The position numbers and the translations under genes are program-made. Of a DNA stretch of 64,000 bases, positions 45,785 through 55,600 are shown one piece after another. The DNA comes from Rhodococcus sp. KRD162. GTDB taxonomy: Bacteria; Actinomycetota; Actinomycetes; Mycobacteriales; Mycobacteriaceae. Position 1 is the first letter of the stretch. Each line of letters opens with the position of its first letter. The stretch lies in contig NZ_JABFAU010000004.1 of NCBI RefSeq assembly GCF_017168335.1, forward strand, positions 206,210 through 270,209, written 5' to 3'. Under the pieces are notes generated by a model, which was given only the letters and a program-made list of their open reading frames with translations, had not been told where the DNA came from and ran no database searches.

Positions 45785-47104
45785 TCACAGAGTCGGCGCG
45801 GTGAAGTAGTGATTTCCGAGTGGATCGACGATGTGCAGAACTCCTTCCGGGAGCAGTTCGGTGCGCCAGAGCTTGCGCGTCTTGAGATTGTGGTGGAGTC
45901 GACAGCGCGGGCCGACGTTCGTGAAGATCGTCCAGCCGCCTCGCTCCGGATTCCGTTGGTCGAATTCGACGATATGGTCGAGATCGCACCGTTCCGAGGG
46001 CACGTTGCATCCAGGGTGGAGGCAATACGGATGCGCGGCGCGCACCTGCGCCGCGAGTGCCCGACTGGGCGTGTAGGTCAGTGCCCCTGGCGGCGGCCGT
46101 TTCATGCCGCCGTGGCCGTCTGGGTACAGAGCGTGGGTGCCGAGGGGATCGCCCCGGACGAGGGCACGCCAACGCTCGATCAGCGTGCCCCCTCCTGGTC
46201 GTGATCTTCGCGACGGGTCGGGTGGTGCGAGCTCGGCAGTAACTCCCGGCGCGGGGTGCGTCTTTCCCGGTTCTGTCGATGCCGAGGGCAATTCTGCCGA
46301 TGTCGAGGACGATGCAGTCTTCGACGCCGGTTCATCGGCATCGGGGGCCTGCGGATCCGTCGCATCGTCAGCATCATCGCGAGAGACCTGGCACGTGAGG
46401 CACTCGCACAGCAGTGGCTCGCCGCGCATCAGTGCGGTCTGGGCGTCGCCGCGCCGTTGGTCGTCCGAACGCGGATCCTCGGGGTGCAGGCGTGCGACCT
46501 CGACATCGATCCGGGAGAGCTGTTCGTCGGCTTCACCGTCGGTCATCAAAGCGGTCACACTCGACAGCCCCCGGGCTCGTCGCCGAAGGCGGATTCGCTT
46601 CTCGGTGCGCGCGGTCCGTGTGCGCACCGCGCGGTCCCAGTCGGCGTCGGCCTCGATGAGGAGTCGGTCGATCTCGCGACCCAAGGTCCCCGGAGCCATC
46701 TCCCTGGCGGCCTTGACGATCTCGGCCTCCAGGGCGATCACCGTCTCCGGCCGGGCGTGAAGCAGATGATCGTGAATTGTTCTGACTCGCTCCAGGTCGA
46801 GGGAGCCGGCGATGAATTCCTGACGTACGAGCGGGCGAAGTTGACGCCACATCTGCAGCTTGTTGTGCACGGCGGCAAAGGTGGACGACAGGGCCGCCGC
46901 CAGTTCGCAGATCGCCGAGTTGTACAGATCTTTCTCGGTCACCCCGGTGTCCCACGGTGCTGCGCACGCCGTTCGATTCCGGACGTATTCGTCCGAGAGA
47001 TTCAGTTCCGAAGCAACAGCAGCGTTGATCGTCCGGCGCGCGCCCAGTACGCAGGCGAGCGCAGCATGATCGTCCGTCGTCCATGCCGATTTTCGTAGCC
47101 CCAT
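45785..47104 (-). CDS. HNH endonuclease, DUF222/13E12 repeat family
   Basis: A 439-residue protein. An N-terminal DUF222 helical region (about 1-230) precedes a low-complexity linker rich in Ala/Ser/Thr/Asp (240-300) and a C-terminal HNH domain with HPGCNVPSERCDLDHIVEFD, GGWTIFTNVGPRCRLHHNLK. The Cys pairs suggest a structural zinc. 13E12 genes are multi-copy and of uncertain function; in M. tuberculosis several belong to the SOS regulon. ATG at 47104 follows GGGGGG; a GTG at 47134 is possible but lies inside the upstream palindrome. Confidence 0.85.
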   Translation of the reverse strand: MGLRKSAWTTDDHAALACVLGARRTINAAVASELNLSDEYVRNRTACAAPWDTGVTEKDLYNSAICELAAALSSTFAAVHNKLQMWRQLRPLVRQEFIAGSLDLERVRTIHDHLLHARPETVIALEAEIVKAAREMAPGTLGREIDRLLIEADADWDRAVRTRTARTEKRIRLRRRARGLSSVTALMTDGEADEQLSRIDVEVARLHPEDPRSDDQRRGDAQTALMRGEPLLCECLTCQVSRDDADDATDPQAPDADEPASKTASSSTSAELPSASTEPGKTHPAPGVTAELAPPDPSRRSRPGGGTLIERWRALVRGDPLGTHALYPDGHGGMKRPPPGALTYTPSRALAAQVRAAHPYCLHPGCNVPSERCDLDHIVEFDQRNPERGGWTIFTNVGPRCRLHHNLKTRKLWRTELLPEGVLHIVDPLGNHYFTAPTL

Positions 47105-47126
47105 GTCACCCCCCAGCGACCGGAGA

Positions 47127-47142
47127 TCGAACACGTATTCGA
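47127..47142 (-). promoter_or_regulatory. SOS-box-like LexA site upstream of the HNH gene
   Basis: TCGAACACGTATTCGA matches the mycobacterial SOS box TCGAAC-N4-GTTCGA at 11 of 12 specified bases. It is embedded in a larger perfect inverted repeat, GAGATCGAA (47123-47131) with TTCGATCTC (47138-47146). It begins 23 bases upstream of the preferred start codon, a position suited to repression. This agrees with LexA control of 13E12 genes in M. tuberculosis. Confidence 0.7.
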
Positions 47143-47203
47143 TCTCGTTGCGGCCAGAGTAAACCAGAGCTCCGACACATTCGTCGGTGCTGACGAAATG
47201 CCC

Positions 47204-48112
47204 TCAGGACGCGCTGGCGGCGAGGTTCACGTCGAGCTCGAGGAGGTAGTGATTGATGGCGATCGCGGCTTTCGAGCCTGCTGCCGCCGAATTGATCACT
47301 TGCGCGGGTGAGTCCGAGACGTTTCCCGCTGCCCACAGGCCGTCCACACTGGTGCAACCCGTGGGGTCGGTTGCCACCCATCCGTTCTCGAGGCGAGCGC
47401 AGCCGAGCCCGATGAGCAGGCTGTCGTTCGGGACGAACGTCGGACCGACGAATACCACCGTTCGGGGAACGACTGTGCCGCCGGCAAGCTCGATGCCGGT
47501 CACGCTGCCGTCGTGCAGCACGACCCGGGTAACCGGTGCGTCGACGACGCGCACGGACCTCGCGTCGAATCGGGCCCGCTCGTCTCGTGTCAGCTCGATG
47601 CCGTTGGTGAAGAAGATGACGTCCTTCGACCATTGACGGATCAGTGCGGCCTGGTGGACCGAGAACGGTCGGTTGGATCCGCCGACGACGGCAATGGGCT
47701 GATCTCGCACTTCGTAGCCGTGGCAGTACGGGCAATGCACCACTCCGGAACCCCACTGCTCGAGGACACCGGGGATGTCGGGCAGCTCGTCGCGGAGGCC
47801 GGTGGCCACCAACGCCGATCGGGCGTCGAGACGAGATCCATCTCGGAGGTGCACCGAGAACGCGTCGTCGATGCGAATTACATTGCCCTGCAGAATCTCT
47901 CCGCCGTATCGGAGGACTTCCCGGCGTCCGGCCTCACGCAATTCCGCTGGTGCGGAACCGTCGCGTGAGAGAAAGTTGTGCACGTGGTCGGCAGGAGCAT
48001 TGCGTGGTTCCTCGGCGTCGACGACGATCACGCGTCGACGGGCACGAGCCAATAGTGTTGCGGCACTGAGTCCGGCGGGGCCGCCGCCGATCACCACTGT
48101 GTCGTAGGTCAA
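47204..48112 (-). CDS. FAD-dependent NAD(P)-disulfide oxidoreductase, thioredoxin reductase-like
   Basis: A 302-residue flavoprotein: FAD site DTVVIGGGPAGLSAATLLAR, redox pair in VVHCPYCHGYEVRDQPIAVV (CxxC), NAD(P)-binding IAVVGGSNRPFSVHQAALIR and C-terminal GLWAAGNVSDSPAQVINSAA. The CPYCHGYE type is common in low-molecular-weight reductases of unknown partner. The start is read as TTG at 48112 behind GGGAG. It is divergent from a MarR regulator with a shared palindrome, which suggests control by that regulator. Confidence 0.85.
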   Translation of the reverse strand: MTYDTVVIGGGPAGLSAATLLARARRRVIVVDAEEPRNAPADHVHNFLSRDGSAPAELREAGRREVLRYGGEILQGNVIRIDDAFSVHLRDGSRLDARSALVATGLRDELPDIPGVLEQWGSGVVHCPYCHGYEVRDQPIAVVGGSNRPFSVHQAALIRQWSKDVIFFTNGIELTRDERARFDARSVRVVDAPVTRVVLHDGSVTGIELAGGTVVPRTVVFVGPTFVPNDSLLIGLGCARLENGWVATDPTGCTSVDGLWAAGNVSDSPAQVINSAAAGSKAAIAINHYLLELDVNLAASAS

Positions 48113-48156
48113 GAGGACTCCCGGTGTCGGTGGACTAGGCTGTGAACGTAGCAGAA

Positions 48157-48174
48157 CTGTCAACTGGTTAACAA
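48157..48174. promoter_or_regulatory. Imperfect palindrome in the flavoprotein/MarR divergent promoter
   Basis: CTGTCAAC (48157-48164) and GTTAACAA (48167-48174) form an 18-base near-palindrome. On the minus strand it contains a perfect -35 hexamer TTGACA (48158-48163) for the flavoprotein gene. It is 8-15 bases ahead of the MarR start on the other strand. A MarR dimer bound here could repress both genes. Confidence 0.5.
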
Positions 48175-48188
48175 TATTGGTGGTGACG

Positions 48189-48689
48189 ATGGCCGACTCA
48201 TCTCTACGTGAACTGACCTGTGCACGGTGGGCCGAGCGCAATCCCGAACTGGACACGTCGCCGATGCAGGTGGTGGCACAGATCAAGCGCATCGTCGCGC
48301 TGCTCGACATGGCGGTCGAACCGATCTACGACGCGGCCGACGTCACCGTGTCCGAGGTGGAATTGATGGTGCCGCTGCGCTTCGCGGTAGAACCTGTGAC
48401 GGCGGCGCGGCTGGCCGAGATGCTGGGGATGTCCCGTGCCGGCGTGAGCAAGGCTCTCGGGAAACTCGAACGGCGTGGTTTTGTCGAGCGAGTGCCCAGC
48501 GCCGAGGATCGACGGTCTGCGTCCATCACGTTGACCGATGAAGGTGAACGCGTTGTGGACGAGGTGTTTCCCCTCGAACTGGCAGCTCACGGTCGGCTGT
48601 TCGATGCTCTGGGTGCGCAGCGTGGGGCCGTTCTGAAGGCCTTGGAGGTCCTCGCTGCGTCGATGGACAGCGGTCTGTCGTTGCGGTGA
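48189..48689 (+). CDS. MarR family transcriptional regulator
   Basis: A 166-residue winged-helix regulator. The DNA-binding region is TAARLAEMLGMSRAGVSKAL, GKLERRGFVERVPSAEDRRS and ASITLTDEGERVVDEVFPLE, a normal MarR wing and recognition helix. It is divergently oriented to a flavoprotein oxidoreductase, and such pairs commonly respond to oxidants or phenolics. Start ATG at 48189; GTG at 48183 is an alternative. Confidence 0.9.
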   Translation: MADSSLRELTCARWAERNPELDTSPMQVVAQIKRIVALLDMAVEPIYDAADVTVSEVELMVPLRFAVEPVTAARLAEMLGMSRAGVSKALGKLERRGFVERVPSAEDRRSASITLTDEGERVVDEVFPLELAAHGRLFDALGAQRGAVLKALEVLAASMDSGLSLR

Positions 48690-48741
48690 ACCCGCAGCTA
48701 CTCTCGGTTGTAGGGGGCATGCGCGAATCCGGAGGCGGGCA

Positions 48742-49083
48742 GTGAATACATTTCAGAGATCTGCGGCAGCGGTCAACACGGTGGTGATGGCGGTCATGAA
48801 ACTGCCGGTGCTGGAGCGGTTGCTCGGGCGTTCGATGGGCATCCTGACCTACACCGGCCGGAAGTCGGGCCGGAAGATCACACTGCCGTTGGCAATCAGG
48901 CATCGCGGTGATCATCTGAAGATCGCTGTGGCCATGCCGGACAAGAAGACCTGGTGGCGCAACTTCTCGACCGAGGCCAGCCGGGTCGACGTCGAACTCG
49001 GTGGTGTTCATTACGCCGGCGTCGCCACGTCGACACGTGATGATCGTGGGCGAGTGTTCGTCGACGTGGCGTTGGATCGATGA
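48742..49083 (+). CDS. DUF385/Ddn-like nitroreductase family protein
   Basis: A 113-residue split-barrel protein with LGRSMGILTYTGRKSGRKIT and LPLAIRHRGDHLKIAVAMPD. The TYTGRKSGR pattern is typical of the deazaflavin (F420)-dependent quinone reductase family to which Ddn belongs. It probably reduces a quinone or another small hydrophobic substrate; F420 use is inferred from family only. GTG start at 48742. Confidence 0.82.
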   Translation: MNTFQRSAAAVNTVVMAVMKLPVLERLLGRSMGILTYTGRKSGRKITLPLAIRHRGDHLKIAVAMPDKKTWWRNFSTEASRVDVELGGVHYAGVATSTRDDRGRVFVDVALDR

Positions 49084-49144
49084 AGCGCTCCTGGGCGTGA
49101 GAGCGTCTCGGCGGGCAGTCGATGTGGCGACGCCCGTCAACTAG

Positions 49145-49175
49145 GGTTGACAAGCAAGAGTTGTCAACCTAAATT
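49145..49175 (+). promoter_or_regulatory. Palindromic, apparently leaderless promoter of the HTH/Clp-N pair
   Basis: GGTTGACAA (49145-49153) and TTGTCAACC (49161-49169) form a perfect 9-base inverted repeat. It includes the consensus -35 TTGACA (49147-49152). After a 17-base spacer comes the -10-like TAAATT (49170-49175), and the ATG of the HTH gene is at 49182, so transcription would begin about at the start codon. A repressor bound to the palindrome would cover the -35 element and spacer. Confidence 0.7.
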
Positions 49176-49181
49176 GACGTC

Positions 49182-49397
49182 ATGACCGAAGCCACTGCAC
49201 TCGCTGCCGCAGCCGCCAGTCCCGATCCGGGGGAGGGGCTGCGTGCGGTAGCGGCCCTCCGTCGATTGCTGGAGCGGCTCGAGGCCGTTCAGGTTCGCAG
49301 TGCCAGAAATCAGGGATGGTCCTGGCAGGCAATAGCCGATTCGCTGGGAGTCAGCAGGCAGGCCGTCCACAAGAAGCACGGCGGAAAAGGAAGGTAG
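49182..49397 (+). CDS. Small helix-turn-helix protein paired with a Clp-N protein
   Basis: A 71-residue protein with a predicted alpha-helical N terminus (ALRRLLERLEAVQVRSARNQ) and a C-terminal HTH (GWSWQAIADSLGVSRQAVHK). The next gene, seven bases away, is a stand-alone Clp N-domain protein. The palindromic promoter before it is a natural candidate for autoregulation. The same pairing of a short HTH protein with a Clp-N protein is, to my recollection, recurrent in actinobacteria, but I cannot confirm a studied example. Confidence 0.78.
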   Translation: MTEATALAAAAASPDPGEGLRAVAALRRLLERLEAVQVRSARNQGWSWQAIADSLGVSRQAVHKKHGGKGR

Positions 49398-49403
49398 GCA
49401 ATC

Positions 49404-49904
49404 ATGTTCGAGCGATTCACCACGTCCGCCAGAGCAGTCGTCCTGGCTGCCCAGGGGCAAGCGCGGGCACTGCACTCACCGCGTATCGAGCCCACTCACC
49501 TTTTCCTGGGGGCGCTGTCCACCGTCGACGAACCGCTGAGAAAGGCGCTCGAAGAGGCTGGATTCACCGCCGATGGGGTATTCGCAGACGCGCAGACCCG
49601 TGACGCGCGTGCACTGCGTTCACTCGGGATCGACCTGGACGCCGTCGAGTCGACAGTCGGTCCGGGAGCGCTCGACGACGCGCAGCCGGACGGCTCGAAG
49701 CACATCCCGTTCGCGCCCTCGGCCAAGGAAGTCCTGAAGCACTCCTTGAAGGAGGCCGCGGAACGACGCGACCGCGAGATAGGCGTCGAGCATATTCTTC
49801 TCGGTTTGGTTCGAGGAGCCGATCCGTGGTTCACCGAATTGGTGCAGCTGCGGTGTTCGCTCGATGATCTGCGGTCGACGGTCCTGCTCGTTCGGACGCC
49901 GTAG
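49404..49904 (+). CDS. Stand-alone Clp N-terminal domain protein (ClpC2-like decoy/adaptor type)
   Basis: A 166-residue protein composed of two Clp-N repeats: FTTSARAVVLAAQGQARALH, IEPTHLFLGAL and FAPSAKEVLKHSLKEAAERR, IGVEHILLGLV. No AAA+ module follows. The N domains of ClpC1 bind adaptors and phospho-arginine substrates, and M. tuberculosis ClpC2 (Rv2667) has such domains without unfolding activity. A decoy, adaptor or antibiotic-sequestering role is inferred by analogy. It follows the HTH gene after six bases and is surely co-transcribed. Confidence 0.85.
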   Translation: MFERFTTSARAVVLAAQGQARALHSPRIEPTHLFLGALSTVDEPLRKALEEAGFTADGVFADAQTRDARALRSLGIDLDAVESTVGPGALDDAQPDGSKHIPFAPSAKEVLKHSLKEAAERRDREIGVEHILLGLVRGADPWFTELVQLRCSLDDLRSTVLLVRTP

Positions 49905-49937
49905 CCGCCCAACGCTTCGAACCCTACGATGGGCGCC

Positions 49938-50318
49938 ATGAACTTTCTGATTCGGCTCGTGATCAACGCTGTTGCCATATGGGTAGCGAAGGAGTTCGTC
50001 GACGGAATCACCGTCACCAGTTCCGGTCGCGGCGACGGGTGGGACATCGTGGTGCTGCTCGGTATCGCGGCCGTGCTGACGATCGTGAACGCGTTCATCA
50101 AGCCGGTGGTGAAGCTGTTGTCGCTGCCGTTGCTGATTCTGACTCTCGGACTGTTCACCCTCGTGATCAACGCGTTGATGTTGCTGCTGACGGGTTGGTT
50201 GTCGTCGCAGACCGGCTATGGTCTCGAGATCGTGGGCTTCGCCGCCGCGTTCTGGGGCGCAATCATCATCTCGATCGTGAATTTCCTGTTGGGTGCATTC
50301 GTCCCCGAGAGGCGTTAG
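49938..50318 (+). CDS. Phage holin family-type (PF04020) four-helix membrane protein
   Basis: A 126-residue protein with four membrane helices ([80 protein letters not shown]). The [20 protein letters not shown] segment is characteristic of PF04020 proteins. Despite the family name these are widespread housekeeping membrane proteins, and no phage genes are nearby. It overlaps the convergent menA stop by four bases. ATG at 49938; ATG at 49929 possible. Confidence 0.8.
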   Translation: MNFLIRLVINAVAIWVAKEFVDGITVTSSGRGDGWDIVVLLGIAAVLTIVNAFIKPVVKLLSLPLLILTLGLFTLVINALMLLLTGWLSSQTGYGLEIVGFAAAFWGAIIISIVNFLLGAFVPERR

Positions 50319-51184
50319 GCGAACGCCAACGCGACGCCCGTGCTAGCGCCCCAAATGAGCATCGCCAGGCCTGAATCACGCAGTGCAGGAATCAAATCGA
50401 ATCCGTGAGCGCCCTTGCGGACCGGGGAGTTCGCGCGGGCGGCAAGGGGGAGTGCCAGGAGACCCACCAGTGCCCAAGGGGTTCGAGCGATCAGGACTAC
50501 GGTCATCGCGAAGGGCACCACCAGCAGTGCGAGGTGGAGGTATCGAGTGCGAGTATCGCCCAATCGAACTGCGAGCGTCAGCTTTCCGGACTCTGTGTCG
50601 GTGGGGATATCGCGGAGGTTGTTGGCCACCAGGACGGCGCTCGAGAACGATCCGACGGCCACTGCCGCCAACACGCCGGCCCAGTCGATCTGCTCGGCTT
50701 GCACGAACTGAGTGCCGAGGACAGCGACGAGTCCGAAGAACACGAAGACCGCCACCTCGCCGAATCCGCTGTAGCCGTACGGCTTCGAACCGCCGGTGTA
50801 GTACCACGCACCGGCAATGCAAACCACTCCCACGATGACCAGCCACCAGGCGCTGGTCGCGGCCAGCACCAACCCCGCCAGACCGCCGACCGCGAAGCAA
50901 CCTATGGCTGCCGTCTTGACTGCGCCTGCGGAGGCGGCTTTCGAGCCGACCAGTCGTAGAGGACCGACGCGATCGTCGTCGGTGCCGCGGATTCCGTCGG
51001 AGTAGTCGTTGGCGAAATTGACGCCGATGATCAGGGCCAGCGACACGATCAATGCGAGCAGTGCCTTCCACCACACCCCGGCGTTCAGCGACACGGCCGC
51101 GCCGGTGCCGACGAGGACGGGGGCGATCGCGTTCGGGAGTGTGCGCGGTCGCGCACCTTCGATCCATTGCGCAGTGGTGGCCAT
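50315..51184 (-). CDS. menA: 1,4-dihydroxy-2-naphthoate polyprenyltransferase
   Basis: Membrane UbiA-family enzyme that attaches a polyprenyl chain to DHNA in menaquinone synthesis. The 289-residue protein has the Asp-rich motif [20 protein letters not shown] and the second motif region [20 protein letters not shown], with about eight helices. Related menE lies at 59026 but is not contiguous. ATG at 51184. Confidence 0.95.
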   Translation of the reverse strand: MATTAQWIEGARPRTLPNAIAPVLVGTGAAVSLNAGVWWKALLALIVSLALIIGVNFANDYSDGIRGTDDDRVGPLRLVGSKAASAGAVKTAAIGCFAVGGLAGLVLAATSAWWLVIVGVVCIAGAWYYTGGSKPYGYSGFGEVAVFVFFGLVAVLGTQFVQAEQIDWAGVLAAVAVGSFSSAVLVANNLRDIPTDTESGKLTLAVRLGDTRTRYLHLALLVVPFAMTVVLIARTPWALVGLLALPLAARANSPVRKGAHGFDLIPALRDSGLAMLIWGASTGVALAFA

Positions 51185-51231
51185 GAGCGACGATCTTTCC
51201 GTATCCGCGCGCCGGGCGAGAACGCGGCCGG

Positions 51232-52488
51232 TCAGAACGGCAGTCGCGGCAATACCGGCAGTGGAATGACAGGCATCTGGACGCCCGGAATCTGTGGCAG
51301 CGGCACCGTCGGTGCAGGCGGCGGTGCGGGCGGGTAATAACGCGGCTTGGGCTGCACATACGGTGCGGGGTTCTTTGCCGGTGCAGGCGGTGCAGTCGTC
51401 GTCGGGGGCGGCGGCGGGATGTCGGGAGTCGGTGACGAGGTAGTCGTCGTGGCGGTGCTGGTAGCGGTAGGCGCGCTGGTCTGCGGAACCGTCTCACCGA
51501 CGCTGGCGGGCGTGCTCAGTGGCTGACTTTCGTCGCTGCTCCCGAGTGCGGTGAACACCCCGACGGCGGCGATGACACCCGCGATCGGTAGCGCGATCAT
51601 CGCCAGCCGGGTCAGCGCCGGTCGGTGCGAGGCGAGGGCAGGCACGTGGGCCGCGTCGACGCGGGTGGCGTAGACGGCGGCACCGCCGGCGATCACCAGT
51701 TCGGGCCGATCCGGGACGATGACCGGTAACTGCAGAAATCGCTCCAAGGTGGCCTTGACCAGCGGGATGTTGGCCGTCCCGCCGATGGCGACGACGGCGT
51801 CGGGATAGAACTCGGCTTCGAGGCCGAGTTGCCGTACCGCGGCGGCGGCCTGTTCGGTTGCGCGGGCGATGGACAGCTCGAATATGTGCCGCTCGAGCAG
51901 GACGTGCTCGCCGTCGGGAGTGCTCGTGGTCTGGTGCGAGGACAAGGCTTCCTTGATTCCGCGACAGAACGCCGTCAGAGCGTTCTCCTCGTCGGCGGAC
52001 TGCGGTGGCCGCACGATGCCGAGGCCGAGGATGTGGTCGCGGACCACGGAATCGAAGGAGTTTCCGCTCATGGCGGTGGTTCGGATGGAACCGTAGGAGC
52101 GTCCGGATTCGACGTCCACGATGCGAATGTCGACGCCGGTGGCACCCGCGTCGAACAGTGCGATCGTTCGGTGATGCGACGGCAGTCCGGGGCGGACGTA
52201 CTCGAGTGCGGCACCGGTGTGGTCGATCAGGTGTACGTCGGAGACGTATTCCTCGGACAGGGCGAGCTCGATCTCGGTGCGTTCGGTGGGAGTTCGATAG
52301 GCGACGCCCAGTGACTGCGGTGGGTCGGGCCGGTCGACGATGCCGCGGACGACGCGTGCCACGTCCTGAGCGGAGGGCGCGAGTTGCCAGTCGTCGAACG
52401 GGGTGCCGTCGGTCCATGCGCCGTCCTCGGTGGTCCGCGCAGTGCGGATGCCGCATGTGCCCAGAGACACACCCTCGGACGAACGCAT
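51232..52488 (-). CDS. Hsp70/actin-like ATPase-domain membrane protein with proline-rich tail
   Basis: A 418-residue protein. Residues 5-275 form an Hsp70-like actin fold: phosphate-2 type [20 protein letters not shown], the [20 protein letters not shown] loop (233-252) and the adenosine loop [15 protein letters not shown]. One helix (294-316) follows, then an extracytoplasmic Pro/Thr-rich tail (about 320-418). There is no Hsp70 substrate-binding domain. It is divergent from a large STAND regulator, with 165 bases between them. It may act as an ATP-binding sensor or scaffold; function unknown. Confidence 0.8.
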   Translation of the reverse strand: MRSSEGVSLGTCGIRTARTTEDGAWTDGTPFDDWQLAPSAQDVARVVRGIVDRPDPPQSLGVAYRTPTERTEIELALSEEYVSDVHLIDHTGAALEYVRPGLPSHHRTIALFDAGATGVDIRIVDVESGRSYGSIRTTAMSGNSFDSVVRDHILGLGIVRPPQSADEENALTAFCRGIKEALSSHQTTSTPDGEHVLLERHIFELSIARATEQAAAAVRQLGLEAEFYPDAVVAIGGTANIPLVKATLERFLQLPVIVPDRPELVIAGGAAVYATRVDAAHVPALASHRPALTRLAMIALPIAGVIAAVGVFTALGSSDESQPLSTPASVGETVPQTSAPTATSTATTTTSSPTPDIPPPPPTTTAPPAPAKNPAPYVQPKPRYYPPAPPPAPTVPLPQIPGVQMPVIPLPVLPRLPF

Positions 52489-52653
52489 CGCTTATCCGGC
52501 CTCTCCTACGTCGGTCACGGTCTTCGGATCGGGAGAACGCACCCTCGAATGGGCGACGTCAACACTCTACCGTCTCCTGGTTTGGTTAGGCGCTCAAAAC
52601 AATCTGGAGGTCGAGTCGATGGTACCGACACCGACGCCTACGATTCGGAGACA

Positions 52654-55600
52654 GTGCACATCGATATCGCATATCCCCAGACCACGCACCTCACGGCCGA
52701 GCCACCGGTGGTGCGGATTCTGGGTGTGGTCGCGACGGTGATCGAGGGCAGTTCGATGCCGGTTCCAGGTGCGCGAGCTCGGGCCCTGCTGGTGGCGTTG
52801 GCGCTCGCACCTGGGCGGGCACGATCGGCGCACTACCTCGTCGAGCAGGTGTGGCCGGAGCACGTACCGAGATCGCCGAAGAACGCTCTCCAGACCCAGA
52901 TCTCGCGGCTGCGGGCGGCGCTGCCCAACGGTTCTCTCGAGAGCGGGCCCGCGGGGTACCGGCTGGTTCTCGACGCGGCGGACATCGATCTCGGGCGTGC
53001 GCGCACACTGGCCCGCGCCGCGCAGGACCGTCTCGGGCATTCGCAGTTCCAGGAAGCTCTCGAACTCGTAGTCGATGCTCTCGGTCTGTGGCGCGGCGAC
53101 CCGGTCGACGCCGTCAGGGCGGAGGCCGATGCGATCGAGATCACGTTGAGGTCCGTACAGGTCTCGGCATTGCTCGGTCTGCGCAGATTCGGCGATGCCT
53201 TGCCGCTGGCACGAGCGCGGGCCGCCGCTGATCCGGTCGACGAGCCTGCGGCGGCCGACCTGATGCGTGCGTTGCACGGACTGGGCCGATCCAACGATGC
53301 CTTGACGGTATTTGCGACTCTGCGCCGCGAGATCGCCGATCGGTTGGGGACCGATCCTTCACCGGCCACGACGGCGTTGAACACAGAGATCCTCGGCCAC
53401 GACACACCCAAGCTGCTGCATACGGTCGGTCTGCGTGTCGCCCCCAACGAGCTCATCGGTCGAGGCGGCGACATCGACGCTATCGAAACGCTGCTCGCCG
53501 GTTCACGCGTCACCACCGTCCTCGGCCCCGGCGGCGCGGGCAAGACGCGCATCGCACACGCGCTGGGTCATCGTGCGGCGGCGAGAATGTCGGTGACGTT
53601 CGTCGAGCTGGCCTCGCTCCGAAGCGGGGAGGACGTCGCGTCGGCCATCGGAGCGACCCTCGGGCTGACCGAGGCGGACTTCAAGGTCGGCGGATTGCAG
53701 GTCACCCGGGTTCATTCGATCCAGGAACGCTTGGCCGAGGTCCTCTCCACCCGTCGGGGTTTGCTGATTCTCGACAATTGCGAGCACGTGATCGACGAGG
53801 TCGCACAGGTGGTGGACATGCTGGTTTCCGCGACCGATTCGGTGACCGTATTGGCCACCTCGCGTGCTCCGTTGGGAATCACGGCCGAATCGGTGTTCCC
53901 GCTTCCGTCCTTGGGTGTCTCCGGGCTCGATTCCCCTGCGACGGAACTGTTCTGTATCCGAGCGCGTGCCGTCCGGCCGTCGGCGCGGCTCGACGCCGAG
54001 GCAGTCGCCCGCCTGTGCCGGACACTCGACGGTCTGCCGCTGGCGATCGAACTGGCGGCTGCGCGAGTGAAGTCGATGACGGTCGAGGACATCGAGACCA
54101 GGTTGGATCGCCGGTTCGCGCTGCTGCAGACGCCGGACAGGACCCGGCCGGAGCGGCACCGCACGCTGCATGCCGTCATCGACTGGAGCTGGAATCTGCT
54201 CGACGCCACCGAACAGGCCGCCGTGCGTCGTCTGTGTCGGTTCCCCGCCGGATTCGATCTCGATGCAGCGCGATGGGTTGCCGAATGGTCTGGGGTGGAG
54301 GATATTTCGATCGCGCTGGACGGCTTGGTGAATCAGTCGATGCTCACCGTCGTGGAAACACCTACCGGAATTCGCTACAAGATGCTCGAGACCGTCCGCG
54401 AGTACTGCGAGGAGCAGTTGGCGGCGAGCGGGGAAGTCGATGGCGTCGCGGCTCGGCTGCGTTCGTGGTCGACGTCCATTGCGGTTCGGGTTTCCGACGG
54501 GTACTCCGACGGTCGTGTCGCCGACGTGGTCGAGCTCGTGGAGGTCGAGCACGACAACTTGCTGTCGTTGATGAGACACTCCTTCGCGCAACGGATTTCA
54601 GACCACGTGTGCACGTTGTTCTCGGTTCTCGGTTACTTCTGGGCCATGCGCGGTGCGCATTCGGAAGTGCTGAACTGGGCGCAGCGAGTGCAGAGCTGCA
54701 TGCGCGACGGACTGCGTGGTACACCCGACGACAACGCCGCGATGGCGATGTTGGTGCTGGCGGCCCACTTTGCCCACGATGGCCATGTCCGTCGCGTGGC
54801 GCGCATTCGAGTCGACATCCGTCGACTCCTGCGCACCAGGGACGCGATCTCGCCCGGCCTGCGTTTCAACGCCGAACTGATGGTCTTCGGCATGGATGGC
54901 CGGGGTTTGGCTCGAAAGTTGGCTCTCGCCACCAGGTCCGAGCACGAGGACGTTCGGTGCAATGCCCACCTCGTCCGCGCCATGCTCGCGCAGAACTCCG
55001 GCCGGGTGTTCGAGTCGATACGCGACAGCGAGCGGGCGCTCGAGATTGCGCGGCGTCGGGGCGACCTCTGGGGTGTGGGAACGACGGCGCAGACGCTTGC
55101 AGGCTCGTACGGGCTGTCGGGTGACTACGCGCGGGCCGCGCAGTACTACCGAACCTCGGCCGAGGTGATGTGGGAGATGCACGCCTACGAGGAAAGCGTG
55201 CAGACCCGCACCTTTCTGGCGATGGCACTGATCGGCGCAGGCAGTGTCGATGACGGACGTGCGATGCTCGACGAGTTGTCGGCCGTGGAACCACAGCGGC
55301 AGATCACCCTCGCTTCGACGGACGAGGCCGACGCCGGAGCGTGGTGGGATCACGCTCAGCAGCAGAGCTCGGCGTCGTTGACGGCTGTGCGGGCCGCCGC
55401 CGATATCGAGGAAGGTGCTGTCGAGCAAGGTCTGGCGGGGTTTCGGGCGGCGCTGGCCTCGGGTGGATGGCCGTCGGATGATCCAGGTGATCCGTTCATG
55501 ACCATTCTGGTGTGCGCGGCCGTCGGAGCGCACGTGCTCAACGGGGCGGCAGAGCGTGTCCGTGACACCGTCCGGGCGCTGCGGGTCGATCGATGGAATA

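Noticed and set aside
49938-50318. Prophage indicated by a holin-family gene
   Set aside because: PF04020 proteins are common chromosomal membrane proteins, and no other phage genes, integrase or attachment site are nearby.
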